Below, piece after piece: positions 25,270 through 38,168 of a stretch of 64,000 nucleotides of DNA. The stretch spans positions 124,001 to 188,000 of the forward strand of contig JALQBC010000042.1 in the NCBI GenBank assembly GCA_023375675.1, given 5' to 3'. The translations under genes and the position numbers were made by a program. The notes under the pieces were generated by a model. It worked only from the letters and a program-made list of their open reading frames with translations. It ran no database searches and had not been told where the DNA came from. Origin of the DNA: Cytospora piceicola (Eukaryota > Ascomycota > Sordariomycetes > Diaporthales > Cytosporaceae). The number at the start of each line of letters is the position of its first letter. The stretch's first letter is position 1.

Positions 25270-27456
25270 CTAATAATTCGTCCCAGTAAACACATCCTGC
25301 ACACTCCCAAACCCCTGCGGGCATTGCCTCCCCAGTCCCACACTTCCACTCCTTATATAACAGATCCTTGCGTCCGCACATGCCTGGTTGGTGCAGTTGG
25401 GGCTCATCATGCTGCTCTTTCCCTGGTACTTGTTTTGCAACGTCACCAGGCTCCGGTCCGCCTCCATCGCCTCCGTCACACGGTGCCAGAAAGTCGCGTT
25501 CAGCGGCTCATCTACCGGCCAGCCCGCAGCGGTCCCATAGGCCTCGCGCGTGGAATACTCGAACTGCCACGTTGGGCCGGACCCGTCGAGGGAGGAGAAC
25601 GAAGAGACGTCGCTATAGAAGGTATATGCATCCATGACCTCGAAAGACCCCGTATCGATCTCGTACATCCGGTACCCCGAATTGAGGTTCGTTAATGGTG
25701 TGACCGAGGGGCCAACCCAGGCATTGGCGATGGCGTTCTCGGCGGACTGGTTCGTACCGTTGTTGAGGTAGTAGATAAACGCCTGGTCCTGATGAGTGTG
25801 CCCGAAGAATACTGCAGCGATCACATGGGGCGAATACCGTTCAACAATCTGGTAGAAGTAGTCTGAACCATTCGGCAGCGGGTCGTTGCCATCCCATCCC
25901 GACAGAACGTGGCCGATGATGTAAGCGCGTTGGCCGGCGTCCTCAGCCTTCTGCAGCTCGTCGATAAGAAACGAGAAGATCCCAGAATAATCCGGGTCCG
26001 CGGCGTGCAGGTACGCATAGTAGTTACTCTTGTAGTAGAAATCGGTGTTTATAGTGATAACCCTGATTCCAAGCGGATGCGTGACAGCGTACGCACCGTA
26101 ATGTAGGGCAGCCTCGGCCTGCGTGCTGCTGTTGATCCAGCCGTAGTGTTCCCACAGCTGCGAGTGATGGTCGTAATTCCAGGAGAATTGCTCTCCAAGG
26201 GGCCCATCGTCATCAATGGCGTGGGGAGCATCGTTGTTTTCAGGACAGCTGTCATGGTTACCCAAAGCAGCGAATATGGGTCCTCTAATGTACGCCTTTA
26301 GCATCTGTAGGAAGGAGTCTTCGACATCCTCCACGAAGGCATGTGAAAGTTGGGTCATTGAAGGGACGTGTGTAACGATGTCACCCGTATAAAACGTCAT
26401 CACTGGAGGGTTATCTGGAGACGTCCCTGTCAATGGCCCGATGGACTGCAGAGCCGCCAGAGCGAGATAGTATGGCGAGTCACATTGGTACCACCCAAAC
26501 AAAGGAGCGGCGAACTCGACAGATGGTATACTTCCATTCGACACAGCGGTGGTAGGCCGGCAACAAGGGCTATCAGTACAGTTGCCTTCGCTTCCGACCT
26601 GAAATCTTGGATCTGAACATGAAATGTCAACAAGATTCCTCCAAACTAAAACCAGCTGAATGGCTTACCTAGATGCATATCTGACAGGTGCAGAGCCTTC
26701 GCCCGCGTCCCACTTCTCACAGGCACACTGATATTTGCTGGCCTCTCTTTCGGGAATTTCGCCTTGACAGAGATGACCGGAGGAGCACTGCAGAAGCTTG
26801 TGCTCAGCGAGGAGCAGATGTATCTGCCATCCAATCCTGCGACTTCAGCCTTAGCCAGCACCTGCGTCCAAATAGCCCCAAAACTAGTGGCCTCATAGGT
26901 AGTCAGGCATGTCGAATCCGGCTTGAATCCTGTAGCCTGGCAGAGAGCCACCATGGCATCAGGGACGTAGGAAGGAGCCAGTTTCGCAACCGTCTGGCCT
27001 ACTGACAAGGCTGCCACACACTTGGAGCAGCTGTCCGTAAGGCCGGTGTTGTTGGCTGAGATGATATCCAGGACCTGGGCCACGGCCGTGGAGACAAGTG
27101 CCTTGGCGGCTGCATCTGAGAGATTGGCGGCGGGCACAGGGTACAGTACGGTATCGGAGTCCTCTGTGGGAATACTGGACGGATCCGTCAGGTTCCAGGG
27201 GAAGGTGATGTTCAACACAGGGTCAAAGATGACCGGTTGAGGCTCCTGTGTTGGTCCCGGCTTGACTGGTGAAGACTGTCAGCAAATCGTATTATTGGCC
27301 GGGCCCAGGAGAGCTCAAGTTGAGATACTCACCGTAGTACGATGAGTATACAGACGAAGGGAATGCGGTAGGGACAACGTAGGAGGTGGCCCCTGGCACA
27401 CTGGCGACGGTAGCAACAACAAGACTGGATAACACCAAAGGAATTTGAAGATTCAT
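25270..27456 (-). CDS. Secreted acid sphingomyelinase-like phosphodiesterase
   Basis: Three exons, 27456-27333, 27265-26669 and 26612-25270, give 687 residues. Introns begin GTGAGT and GTAAGC and end CCAG and TTCAG. The start was chosen at the Met that yields a classical signal peptide (about residues 1-20); an upstream in-frame Met at 27582 would spoil it. A saposin B-like cysteine region (CSKCVAAL, further Cys pairs to about residue 215) comes first. The calcineurin-type metallophosphatase domain follows, with metal ligands in DMHLD (D237, H239), GD at 317-318, GNHD at 358-361, GHVLSG and GHTHQDQ. N-glycosylation sequons are frequent. The family cleaves sphingomyelin or related phosphodiesters outside the cell or in vacuoles; fungi lack sphingomyelin, so the natural substrate is open. 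The second metal motif is split by intron 2. Confidence 0.9.
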
Positions 27457-28959
27457 GTTGACGATAGGCTCAACTTGTTTCCTGTCTCCTAATTGTCGAT
27501 CGGGGGAATCACTATGTAGAGTCGGGAGCTGACTGGCAAGGCTGGTCGTCACCAAGATTGCCAGCGAGCTGAACACCGCCATCGGGGTACGGTGAGGGGG
27601 AGGGGGAACCGCTGTTTATAAATTGATTGAGCCTCATGACAAGCATATTTGCAATCCTGATCATCGAGTCCGCATGCTGATCTCCAATCCCACGCTGACA
27701 ATGCAGACCTGCAGTAGAAGCCATCCGGATATATGAACGTAATCCAGGATTGTGAGGGGCAAGTCGAGCTACATATGTAGGGGGGGAAACGTGCATAATC
27801 CATTGGATTTGGTATCAGGCACAACGCCACGATGCGAGACTTCCAGGAACCGTGGGAAAGAGGTCGCAATGGCTCAGGCTGCAATGATATCATCTCGGGC
27901 CAAAGATTCCGAAAGATGAAATTTACTCCCGTCGAATAAAACATTAAGAAGGCTTGGAAACTGGTACATAAGGGAAACACTTCCTGCCTTGCAGGCTTGA
28001 GCACCAACTTTTATTCTCTCGAACTAGACTATCAGTACATCTAAAGAGGTCAGGTCAAAAGACACAGATGTATAACGGAAGGGCGAAGTTCGCCGTTTAT
28101 CACCAGGGCAGGCAAGTAATTGATCTGACGGAGCGGCCGGCCGTTTTTGGGCAGGTGCTTTGATATTGCAGTGTTGGTCCAGCAACAGTGGATGGGCCTC
28201 AAGCGATGTACTGGGCTTTCGATACTACCAGGTTTGAGAACATGCTTGGCTTTCCAGCTTCTAATTGTCAAACGTTCGTGTCTGACGGAAGAGAAGATGA
28301 CATGTCGAGATCATTGCACTACTGACAAAGCTCTCAAGTAGGTAGTCGGGTCCAGGGCCATTCGGGTTCACACGCGCCCCACGTGATCGCTGTTCGCGAG
28401 GCCGAGTTGCAATCGCATCTTCGCGTTTAGACCGGAATACGCATGGACATTTTGGCATAGCAGGTTCACTACCTTTATTAGACCAACCCATAGGAGGCCC
28501 ACCGGAAAGTAATATCTCAATAGCCGAGGGGAAGCTGACTACGGATATGAAGTATCTTAGGTAGGCATCAATTGTTTCATGGATTATGTTCCCCATAAGT
28601 TGTAACAAGTTCATTCAGTGCCAATAATCGGGCGTTTACACGGTATGAAATAACGGTTGCAAATGCGGTAGAACGGATGCTTCCGTTTCAGGCAGTCGAC
28701 CTGAGAGCCAATGCCAGCCTTGCCAGCCGAATGCACCTTCACCTTAACATGCTGCACATCATCATCACCTGCACTGTACATCAACCTTCATCCCCTTTCA
28801 GGACACCAAAGCTACATACAGTAAGAGGATCACGCCTGTAAGCTCCCACCCCTTGCCTTCACGAAGAACCTCGCCATTTTCACTCAAATCCCCGTCGTTC
28901 CTTTCTTACGACGTATTGAGTTCCATAGCATGGGCCGGTGCAGACTTGGCTAGGCGTCA
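27457..28959. promoter_or_regulatory. Divergent upstream region, sphingomyelinase gene and chromodomain gene
   Basis: 1.5 kb between two divergent start codons. A 152-codon frame on the minus strand (27549-28007) has several Cys codons but no signal peptide or domain, and I treat it as chance. A CT-rich leader precedes the chromodomain gene near 28.84-28.92 kb. Confidence 0.5.
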
Positions 28960-31900
28960 ATGAGCACCTCCAAGCATAAATCGGCCAACACATCGTCAAG
29001 GGTAACTACTCGCTCGCGCAAACGCGCCAAGTCACCGTCTGCCACAGCTGGGAAGCGGAAGAAATCCCATCATGCGACGACCCCTCAAGACAACATATTT
29101 GCCATCAAGGATATAATTGATGAGAAACTTGTCAACGGCCGACGATACTACAAAATCGACTGGGCTGACAATCCTATTACTGGCGAGTCGTACACCTCCA
29201 CTTGGGTTCGTCTTTCAAACCATCCTTAGCAAATCCTGAAATGCGTGCTAACAGCTCACCCAGGAACCCGAGGCAAACGCCAACCAGGACGCTGTTGAGG
29301 ACTGGGAGTGGGAAAAGCAGCGTCGAGGTCTACTTGGTCTCAACTCAAGCCCGACCAGTGATCAAGAGCTTTCCGACGAGCCAACACCTCGCGAATCTCC
29401 TCCTGCCGACATCTTTGTCGAACTGCAGTCTAAATCGGAATTCTTGAAATCGAGACCTGATTTTGACACTTCTGAGATTATCGTCATCACAGCATCTCAA
29501 CTCTCCCAGTTTCCCCACCCTGGCTCACAGACCGAGCTTCCTCCCTCCCAATTCTGCATCACTTCATCTCATCCATCCCTAGACTTCATAGGTGACTCTC
29601 AGCCTGGGATTTCCTTCGTGGCCGATATTCCAGACAACAGTAGAAAAGACCCACGTGTTAGTCAGAGGACCACTATCCCAGACTCTCAGGATTTCTCCAC
29701 GGATTTCACCCAAGACTCGATACCATCCCGTCAGCCTGGCACTATTCTAGGCTCCTTTGAGACGCTCTCATTCTCCACATACCGTAACCCAGAGGGAGAG
29801 AACCCAGAGGGAGGAAACACAGAGGGAGAGAACCAAGAAAGAGAGTGTTCAGAAGGAGACAACCCGGCCTCGGGTAGACTGCCTTCCAGTTTCGAGGGGT
29901 TCCTGACCCAACTAGACTTCGGAGTTGGTGATTTTGGTCTATCGGGAACTTCGTCACCAGAGTCACAACCAGAAGAGCTCGGCCTACCACAAGGAGACCA
30001 ACGGTCCGCCACTCTAGCCGAGGACAATCTATTGGAGGACTCTCAGCAACCTGCACAAAGAGTGCGACCGCTACCAGGACACGCTTCTTTCTTTCAGACA
30101 CAGAAGGAGGAAGATTTCTTCTCTGCATCTGAGGGCTACGAAACTGTACCCGACACGTCCAAACCGAATTCTGGACGCTCTCCACAGTCCCAAGCTTCAG
30201 TGTGAGCACAACTAAATACCGATACATCGAGCGTTATCCTTCAGCAGCCAGCCTGTAAGTGACAGCCTAAAACTGGCTTTCTCGTTTTCTCCTTCAACAT
30301 TCATCCCCTTTGGTACAATTGTTTTTTAACGTGTTGTCGAACGGTGACAGAAACCACCATTCCATCTAAAAGATCAGGCCACACATCTTCCTGGAACGCG
30401 GGAAGGCCTAAAGTTCTAGCCATGGAGGATTCGCAAGACGCCAAGTCGGCGCTGGACGACTTGCGAGCAATTCAAGCGGAATTTATGCCCACTTATCAGG
30501 ACGGTGCTGCAGTTGGCAATGCTACCGAGCCACATGACCCTGAAGGACCACCTACGCCAGTTTCCCCATCTTCGATCTTGAATAGTGTTGAGCAAGACAC
30601 CCTTGACAGCATGCAGCAGGTGCCAAGTCAGTCGATCGGTGGCCCTGCGGCTTGGGGTCAAGACCCATCCACACTTTTATTTGGGGACCACCTGGACCAT
30701 CAGCATGATACATCAGCCATCGAGTCTAATGTGACATCTTTGACGGCCCCTACGCCTGCATCCGGTGCGATGGACCACGTGCATGATATGGACATGGCGT
30801 TGACAGCGAATGCTTTGAAACACAACATTCAAGGAGGTGTTGGAAACAGTGATGCGCCTGTCACCATCACTCCGTCTGAGTTCTTCGCTCCAATGGGGTA
30901 TACGGCTGCCCCAGACACATTAATTCAACCAGAGGGCGGACTACTACATCATGATAATGTTGCTGCTGCGCCACATGAGAGCAACGATGATATCGCCATG
31001 CAAGACAGTCAGGATTTCGGCATTCTTCCTTCTGAAGATACTGCCTTCAACGAATATGTCGTTACACTTCCTCCTGCAGCGAGAATCCGTGCCGAGAGCT
31101 TGGAGTTCATCAACAGCCATCGTCGAGAGATAGATGAGTTCAGCAATAGCCTCTCTCGCGAAGCTATTCGGTCACCAGATAGCAAAGCGGTTGTCAAGAT
31201 AGATGACATGCTGCAACATCTCACCGAAGTGAGCAACTTGCCGCCTTATCATAGAGACTTCCCTGATCTCCCTCAGGATGAGTTGATGAGGTATGCGAGG
31301 GACACCAGCAGCAAGATGTCATTCGTCTATGAATTTCTCAAGGGCTTAAGGGACGTTGACATGGAGATCGTTATTCTCGCCGCTACTGGCCCGGTGTTGA
31401 AGCAGTTGGAAGCAATTGTGTCTCAAGGAGGCTTCATATATCGTCATATTTCCCAGCGAACGTGGTCACAATCACCGACCAAGCAAGGTACGGCATGCAG
31501 CGTCGTGTTGATTGACACCTCATTACGGGATACGCAGTACGTCAGCACTGCGAATATTGTGATTGCATACGACCAGACCGCAGAAATCTCCGGATTACTT
31601 GACCAATATACCACCAACCGATCTGAGAATCAATCCCCACTGGTCCTGTCCCTTGTAGAGGTCTACACGCTCGAGCACATCAACCGGCGCTTGTCACCGG
31701 CCATGGACCCCTTTGAACGCAAGATCGCCCAGGTCATTTGCCTGACCCATCTTTCCAGGCTCTTCGAGGACGAAATGGCATATGAACGGGTACCACAGCC
31801 CCATGAACTTGCGCAGGAGTTGATCCAGTACCTTGTGGATGAAGAAGGCGTCTTCAGTCAACCCCAATTGAGATGGGAGACATGGGAACATCAAACAATT

Positions 31901-32994
31901 CCCGAAGAGGTATTTGACCTATACAAGCGCTTTCGAGATCAAATGGGCTCTGGTGTGAACCGAAAGCGTCACTTAGATGATGATGTTGATCGTGGCGAGA
32001 GTCCTAAGCGGTTTCGTGTCCAGTCACAGCCAGAAATCAGTGAAGAGCTGAGGAAGTTGCTGGGCCAGAACATCAGGTTCAGAGGTAATTCGGCCGAGGT
32101 TCCTATTGAGAAGCTTGAGGATCTTATTGACCAGGTAGGTCTACAAATGGGGACATACAAATGGGGACAGTTATTATATGCTACTACAGTACTGACCAGT
32201 CACAGGTGAAACACTTGAAGAACGCCCTGGATCAGAAGGGCGAAGAGTTGAAGAGCTGGGTGAAGACAGTCAAACAATTCCAGCCCAAGTACAAAGAAGC
32301 CTTGAAGGATCGCAAAGATTTTGAAGAGGAGCGAGACAAGGTGTTGAAAGAGAAAGAGAAGACCCAGAAACTGGTGGATACCAGCGAGACAAAGGTGTCG
32401 AAGCTCTCGGAAGAGAAGCGGGAGCTTGAGGCAAAGCTACAAGAGCTCACAAAGTCCGAGAACCCAGATACTGCGGTCGCCGCACAGCGGGAGGTGGACC
32501 TCAGAGACTCTCAGGAGATGGTTACGTCCCTCGAGAAACAAATTACCTACTTGAAGAAAGACGTGGACTTTACGCGCAGCCGGTACCAAGACGCCTCGGA
32601 CAAAGCAGCCTCTCTCGGGGAGGAGAACGCGGAGCTCAGGAAGAAGGTAGCGGACCTCGAGACCAGGGCGTCGGACAACGTGGTCAAGCTCCGGCAGATC
32701 AGCGTGAACACGGCGCGCCAGGAGACGTGGCGGCTGTACCAGGACCAGAAGGCGCAGCGGCTGGACCTGGAGCGCGAGCTGGACAAGAAGAGCGAGGAGC
32801 TGCGGGCGTACAAGAGCCGCTTCAGCGGCCGCGAGACGAGGGGGTCTAGTGTGCCCCGGAGCCCACGCGTGCGCCACATGTCGAGCCGCAACACCAGCCC
32901 AGTCGCTGACGGGGGGAACGGCGGTGGCAATGGCGGGGGAGCCATATCGGGCGTGTTTGGCCCGCGGAGCACGCATCTGAAAGAGAACTTCTAG
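28960..32994 (+). CDS. Chromodomain protein with HDA2/3-like domain and coiled coil
   Basis: Proposed exons: 28960-29205, 29264-30201, 30373-32134 and 32206-32994 (1,244 residues). A basic N-terminus is followed by a chromodomain (about 46-100) running from IFAIKDIIDEK across intron 1 into WEPEANANQDAVEDW. A long Ser/Gln/Pro-rich linker follows, with ENPEGG-type short repeats near 29.79-29.86 kb. Then comes a region matching class II histone deacetylase complex subunits 2/3 (EFINSHRREIDEF, MSFVYEFLKG, VILAATGPVLKQLE), which is a degenerate SNF2-type helicase fold. It ends in a ~230-residue coiled coil and a Gly-rich tail. Such proteins scaffold Hda1-type deacetylases; Neurospora CDP-2 of the HCHC complex is a plausible counterpart (inference). 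The junction between 30201 and 30373 is the weak point: a second donor, GTAAGT at 30255, lies inside it, and two separate genes (second start ATG at 30422) cannot be excluded. Confidence 0.75.
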
Positions 32995-33874
32995 GGACAG
33001 GGTCTGGTTGCGGATGCCTCGGTGTCTGTCCCCGGGTGGAGGAGGTAGTATGTTATGGGGTGTAATCTGCTTCCCTCTTTATGTCCTTCATATCTGGTTG
33101 GTTGCTGGACGGAAGGCGTTGTTGGTAGGGGGTAGTACTAGAAGGAGATGGTTGATTTGCAGAGTGCACAAGGGCCGGTAGTCATTTGCTTCTTTGCATG
33201 TGCGACAGGAGAGGATGAATAGCAAATAGTCAGGTTACCTGGTCATACCCCTTCCTAATTAAATATTACAGTATCACTGCGTGATAGCTCATCCCACTGT
33301 CTGCGTTCCGTTGTACTTGGGAATATTTCCCAGGTGTGCCTCATCTTTAATAGTCACTCCTTGCCCGTGACCCCTTAATGCCAAACATGAGAGGAATGTG
33401 TGCTGAGCTCCTTTTAGCAAGTATACCTGATATCTACTTGAACCTTATGAACAGTCAAAGTGGGTGGGTATATGAAGAGTCGGCATTAGAGCTCCCCCAT
33501 CTGCCTTCTCCGCTGTTGGTACATATTGATATGAACGGCACCAGAGAAGAATTATTTTCATCATATCACCACGATTACTTCGCCTGGTAGTCAAAACATA
33601 AACGACGTCAATATTGCCCCCCTCTCCCCCAGTTCTATCGAAATGGAATCTCCCCCGCCCCTTCCCAGCTGGCTTCTCTCTTTTTGTCTAGTTAATGGTG
33701 GTAGTAAACATGTACAGATTCGGCCGTGCTGCTTCGCTTGCTTGCTTGTCGCCCGCCTGCTTCACCGTCCCTGGCAGGATGTCCCTATCCGCTCGCTGAC
33801 CGGCCCGAACATAGGTTAGCTATGACGAGCCGGCAGGTGCGTCAAGGAGTCTGGCGCGCATGGATAGGTGTCGC
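32995..33874. other. Intergenic, tail-to-tail chromodomain gene/COX6
   Basis: Holds the two 3' untranslated regions. An AT-rich segment (TAATTAAATATT) lies near 33257. No gene seen. Confidence 0.6.
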
Positions 33875-34752
33875 TTAGTGCTCGGCCTTCTCCTCGGGGA
33901 AAAGGTCCTCCTTCAGCGAGATGCCGAGTTCCTTGCGCAGGGGCTCGAGCTCGGTCAGGTATTGCTCGTACTGCTCCTTGTTCTCGACCTTGGACTTGAT
34001 GCCTGTTATGCTCGCGCGGGTTAGCCAATCGGTACTTCCGGTACTCGCTCTTACTCGCTCTGTCGCATTGTTCAAATTATGTCATACCCTCGAAGATCCG
34101 GACGGCAGTGGGGAAGTCGTTGACCCTCCGGGCGGCACGCAGGGCGGCGGTGCAGACGGAAGGAGAGGGGACGAGATCGTAGGCGAAGGCGTTGTTCAGG
34201 TTGCGCTGGTGGTTGGTGGTAGGAGTGTTAGCCCGACTTTGCTCTATATGCTCGTTCGCTGTCCGGGATATCCGCAGCAGCTTCGGTGGTGGTGGTTGGC
34301 CTCAGAGACATACCTGCAGCTCGAAGACATCCTGGACGTTGTCGAACTCCTTCTCGTATCTGTAGTGGGAGGACATCAAAAATCAGCCATTGGTCCATCG
34401 CAGTGCCATCAACCCGCCCAATTGGCCCTCATCGACCTCTCATCCGGCTATGACGTGACAGTCGTGGTCTGTTTTTTCCCTCGTTTGGCCCCCATCCCCC
34501 CCGTTCCAAGCTCTTTTCAATGCGTGTGGGTTCTGCCTATAATGCCGCGCCCCTCCCCTCGTCTCCACCGGGAATGTATTGTCCTCACCTGGCGCTGAAC
34601 TCCTCGAAGGACTCCTCGTGGTGCTCGGCCCGCAGGCGCGCCGAGGTGCTGAAGTTGGGGCGGGCGACCACGCGGGCGGCGGACCGGACGGTGGTTGCGC
34701 GGAAGAAGGTCGAGGTGGTGGGGCCTCGGGCGGCGATGCGGAGGAAGTTCAT
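33875..34752 (-). CDS. COX6: Cytochrome c oxidase subunit 6 (COX5A family), mitochondrial
   Basis: Four exons, 34752-34589, 34359-34314, 34205-34088 and 34002-33875, give 151 residues; all junctions keep frame. Donors are GTGAGG, GTATGT, GTATGA and acceptors TACAG, CCAG, ACAG. The first ~40 residues form a mitochondrial presequence rich in Arg, Ala and Ser with no acidic residue (MNFLRIAARG start). The mature part shows the conserved ESFEEFSARYEKEFDNVQDV, ELQRNLNNAFAYDLVP and ALRAARRVNDFPTAVRIFEG segments of Cox6/CoxVa, a matrix-side helical subunit of complex IV. Exon 2 is only 46 nt. A second nuclear complex IV gene, COX7, lies 24 kb away. Confidence 0.96.
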
Positions 34753-36945
34753 TTTGTGCGGCTTCGGGGGACTGAGAATCTGTTTCGCGATGGGTAAGGA
34801 TCAGGCAAAACAAGGTCGACGCAGTGGCGGAAGGGGGCGGACTGGTTGCTTACAGACGGGATATGTGAAGTGTTTGGAGAGTGGAGAGTAGGCGTAGTTG
34901 GTCCGTTTTGGTGTGTGTTGTGTAGCTGTCGTGGAATTTGTCGGGTAACTGCAGGCTAGGCAAGACCTGGTTCTCGGGTGGTGAGGATTTTGTCTGATCG
35001 GACCACCTGAGCCAACTCCTGCACTGGGTGATTGACTGGTCCTTTCCAGGTGGGCGAGCTTCCCTAGACTGTGCAGTTTGGAGGTGTTAGGCCTGCTGTG
35101 ATTGGGTGCCTGATCGCTCGACCCTCTGAAGCACAGCTTCAGCCCCACTCCTACTGGCCAATTGTAACGGGCTGCTTTGTGAGCCGTCTAGACAGCACGC
35201 ACTGTGAAGAGGCTGTAGATCCGTATCTCCTTCACACTATAAGTTTGGGCAAACTCAGATAAGCAGTACATCTCAGGTTTGTGAGTCTTCCTTGGTTGGT
35301 CTTCCATTTCCCAGTGATAATCCTGAGCAGAACGCCAGAGATTACATACATACTCAAAACAGTATGTGAGGGTTGCTGCATGTTATGTCACACTACAGTA
35401 GCCTTGTCATCCTCGACATTGCACACAAATACAAAGATCTGCTTACTAGCCAGCTGTCGGATCAGTAATGCTCAAGAGCAAATATCAGATATCGCATCGA
35501 TCAAGGCTCACCTGGACAGTTCATGTGACCCGAGCTTTAGACCAACCGCGACTTGCCGTTCCAATCAATCCACGTTTCTCAGTCCGCAGGAGACCACATT
35601 GGCTGCTGGCCGGGCTGATCTAAGATGACATCAGAGCCATCCTTCCGGGCCTTACAGTGCTCATTCTATCCCTCTTCGTCACGACCTTTCTTATAATATA
35701 CCATGATTCCTAACTATATCCGTTCACTATTCTTAGGCTTCAACTTGAACATTGCTATTGATAATTAAGCTTAGAGCTTATGCACCTTGTTGCTCACCGG
35801 CAAGTCACTGCTAAGCCGGCTGGCTGCCTGTACCTAAATAGCCCTCAGGTCTCAAAGAGGATTGCTATGAGATATAGGACATCGGTTGACTATAATAAGC
35901 AGCACAGGTTGCTAACCTCGATTCTCTACCTACCTGGGCAGGTACTCTATATACTTACTACCTTATATCCCTTGGTATATATACCTACCTAGGGTATACA
36001 GTCAACAGCATAATACCGGAACGTCGGGTCTTGGAGGCTGTAAAAGTAGTGTAACTGTGTGGTGACATCGGCGCCGGGTCCCCTGTCCGGGCGGAAGTTA
36101 AAAACAACAGGCTGTCCAGGTATTTTATAACATGTAATCTTCCAAGTTTGTTATCGATTTGATGAAGGTTCCGGGTTTGGCTTATGAGGCAGGCATTTGG
36201 GGATACTATTGGGTAGAAGCTGACGCTCTAAGGCTGCATGCAGCAATTAAGTAAGCATGATGGAGTCTTGATGATCTCTCTTCGTCTTGAAAAATACTCC
36301 GGCCGAGTGAGTGCCACCGTGTACCGGTAATCCGCACCTGCTGCTGTACATAATAAGGCGTCAAAGGTTATTCGCGGTAGGGGAAAGTGCTACTGGTAGT
36401 GGGTCCTTTGCGAAAAGATACTTCGGTACAAGCTACGACACCCGCCAAGTCCTCCCCCTGCTTCTATCCCGCATGGGGACCAGATTGGCAGATTAGCACC
36501 GCGTTGGCCAATTTCTCCTTTTCTAAACTTTTCCCGGCCGTCCGCCATCCTCTTCTTCCTCTCCCATCCCCAGAAACCCCATACTTTCCATCCCATCCCT
36601 TTCTCTTTTTTACCCGTTCCGTTCGCTTTGCTTCGATACGGACGGTTGTTTACTCTCGGGCCTTTTTTTCTCCACGTCAATTGGTTTTCTTGTCCCTCCT
36701 TTCCCTACCAGGTGTGAGGCTTCAAAACATAAGAATTGCGGGTTAATAAGAGGAAACCGTACTTGGTATGTACGCGCACTCAGACACTTGTCCACCTTGG
36801 ATCCAGAGCCTTTTCGCATCGAGTCTAGTAGGCCCAAGCCTCGGCTCCAGACCTCCACATTCTTTATAAAGTATCTAGTCGCTAACCCATCTGCCATTCT
36901 TTTCTCTAGTCGTCGTGTCCTCTTCTGCAAGAAAATCAAGCTACA
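34753..36945. promoter_or_regulatory. Divergent upstream region, COX6 and elongase gene
   Basis: 2.2 kb without a supported gene. The middle (35.65-36.0 kb) is AT-richer and carries degenerate CCTACCTAGGGTA-like copies of the palindromic motif. A strongly pyrimidine-rich stretch from about 36.53 to 36.72 kb leads into the elongase gene, as expected for a fungal promoter and 5' leader. Confidence 0.55.
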
Positions 36946-38168
36946 ATGGACAGCACAACGTCCGCCACCTTCTACGAGCATTTGCCGCTCCCGAGCATCG
37001 ATCGGCCCTTCGGTATACAGCTATGGCCCATCTTTGACAAGGTCTGGACCGCCATTGCTGGCTATCCCGTCGGCGAGTTCAGGTTCACCGCTGGGGAGAC
37101 TCCCATGTCGACCCTGAAGGAGACGGGAATCTTCGTTGCTGTCTACTATGCCATCATCTTCGGGGGTCGTGAGATTATGCGCAACCGCCAGCCCTTCAAG
37201 CTGCAGTCTCTGTTCTTGATCCATAACTTCTACCTGACTGCCATTTCTGCCATCCTCCTGGCGCTCTTTGTCGAGCAGCTGCTGCCCACCGTTGTCCGCG
37301 GAGGCATCTTCTATGCCATCTGCGACCGCAGTGGTGGCTGGACCCAGCCTCTTGTCGTTCTCTACTACGTACGTCGAGATGCGCCGCACCCCAAGTGTTG
37401 TTGTCCTGAATATCAGCGCTAATACTCCCACCTAGCTGAACTACCTTACCAAGTACCTTGAGCTGTTGGACACTGTCTTCCTGTGTCTGAAGAAGAAGCC
37501 ACTGAGTGCGTGTTCCACAGCAATGCTTACCTTGCAGCTTTTGATGTCTTCTTGCTAACGCTGCCCACCTACAGCCTTCCTTCACTGCTACCACCATGGC
37601 GCGACCGCTGTCCTCTGCTACACCCAGCTCCTTGGTAGCACCTCCGTGTCCTGGGTTGTTATCACTTTGAACCTGACTGTCCACGTTGTCATGTACTGGT
37701 ACTACTTCCAAAGTGCACGTGGCATCCGCATCTGGTGGAAGGAGTGGGTCACGAGACTCCAGATCATCCAGTTCATCATCGATCTCGGTTAGTCTTTCCG
37801 AATGTAACTTCGTCGCGTTGCATCCTTCAACTAACCTTGTCACAGGATTTGTCTACTTCGCCGCTTGGACCTACTTCACCTCCAGCTACTTCCCCTGGTT
37901 GCCTAACATGGGCAAGTGTGCCGGCGAGGAGTTCGCTGCTTTCTCTGGAATTGCGGTCCTCACTTCCTACCTGGTTCTCTTCATTTCCTTCTACATCGCC
38001 ACATACCAGAAGGACATCAAGCGCACCACCCGCTCGTCCCTCCGCCGTATGTCCCAAGCGCCTCTTCCCGACCCGCACGATCTTATCCACGGCCAAACCA
38101 CCAAGCCAGAGGCCAAGACCACTGGCGCCAGGGCCAACAACACCACCTCGCGGTCCCGAAAGGCATAG
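36946..38168 (+). CDS. Very-long-chain fatty acid elongase (ELO family)
   Basis: Exons 36946-37368, 37436-37505, 37575-37787 and 37846-38168 give 342 residues. Donors are GTACGT, GTGCGT and GTTAGT; each acceptor ends CTAG or CAG. The family signatures are [16 protein letters not shown] and the histidine box FLHCYHHG, both split across the exon 2/3 region. About seven hydrophobic segments follow the layout of an ER membrane enzyme, and the tail is basic with KxK-type residues. ELO proteins condense malonyl-CoA with acyl-CoA in sphingolipid and VLCFA synthesis; the sequence resembles the yeast Elo2/Elo3 group, but the exact chain specificity cannot be read. Confidence 0.95.

Noticed and set aside
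27549..28007. 152-codon Cys-containing minus-strand frame upstream of the sphingomyelinase gene
   Set aside because: Considered as a small cysteine-rich secreted protein, but there is no signal peptide and it overlaps the expected promoter and leader.
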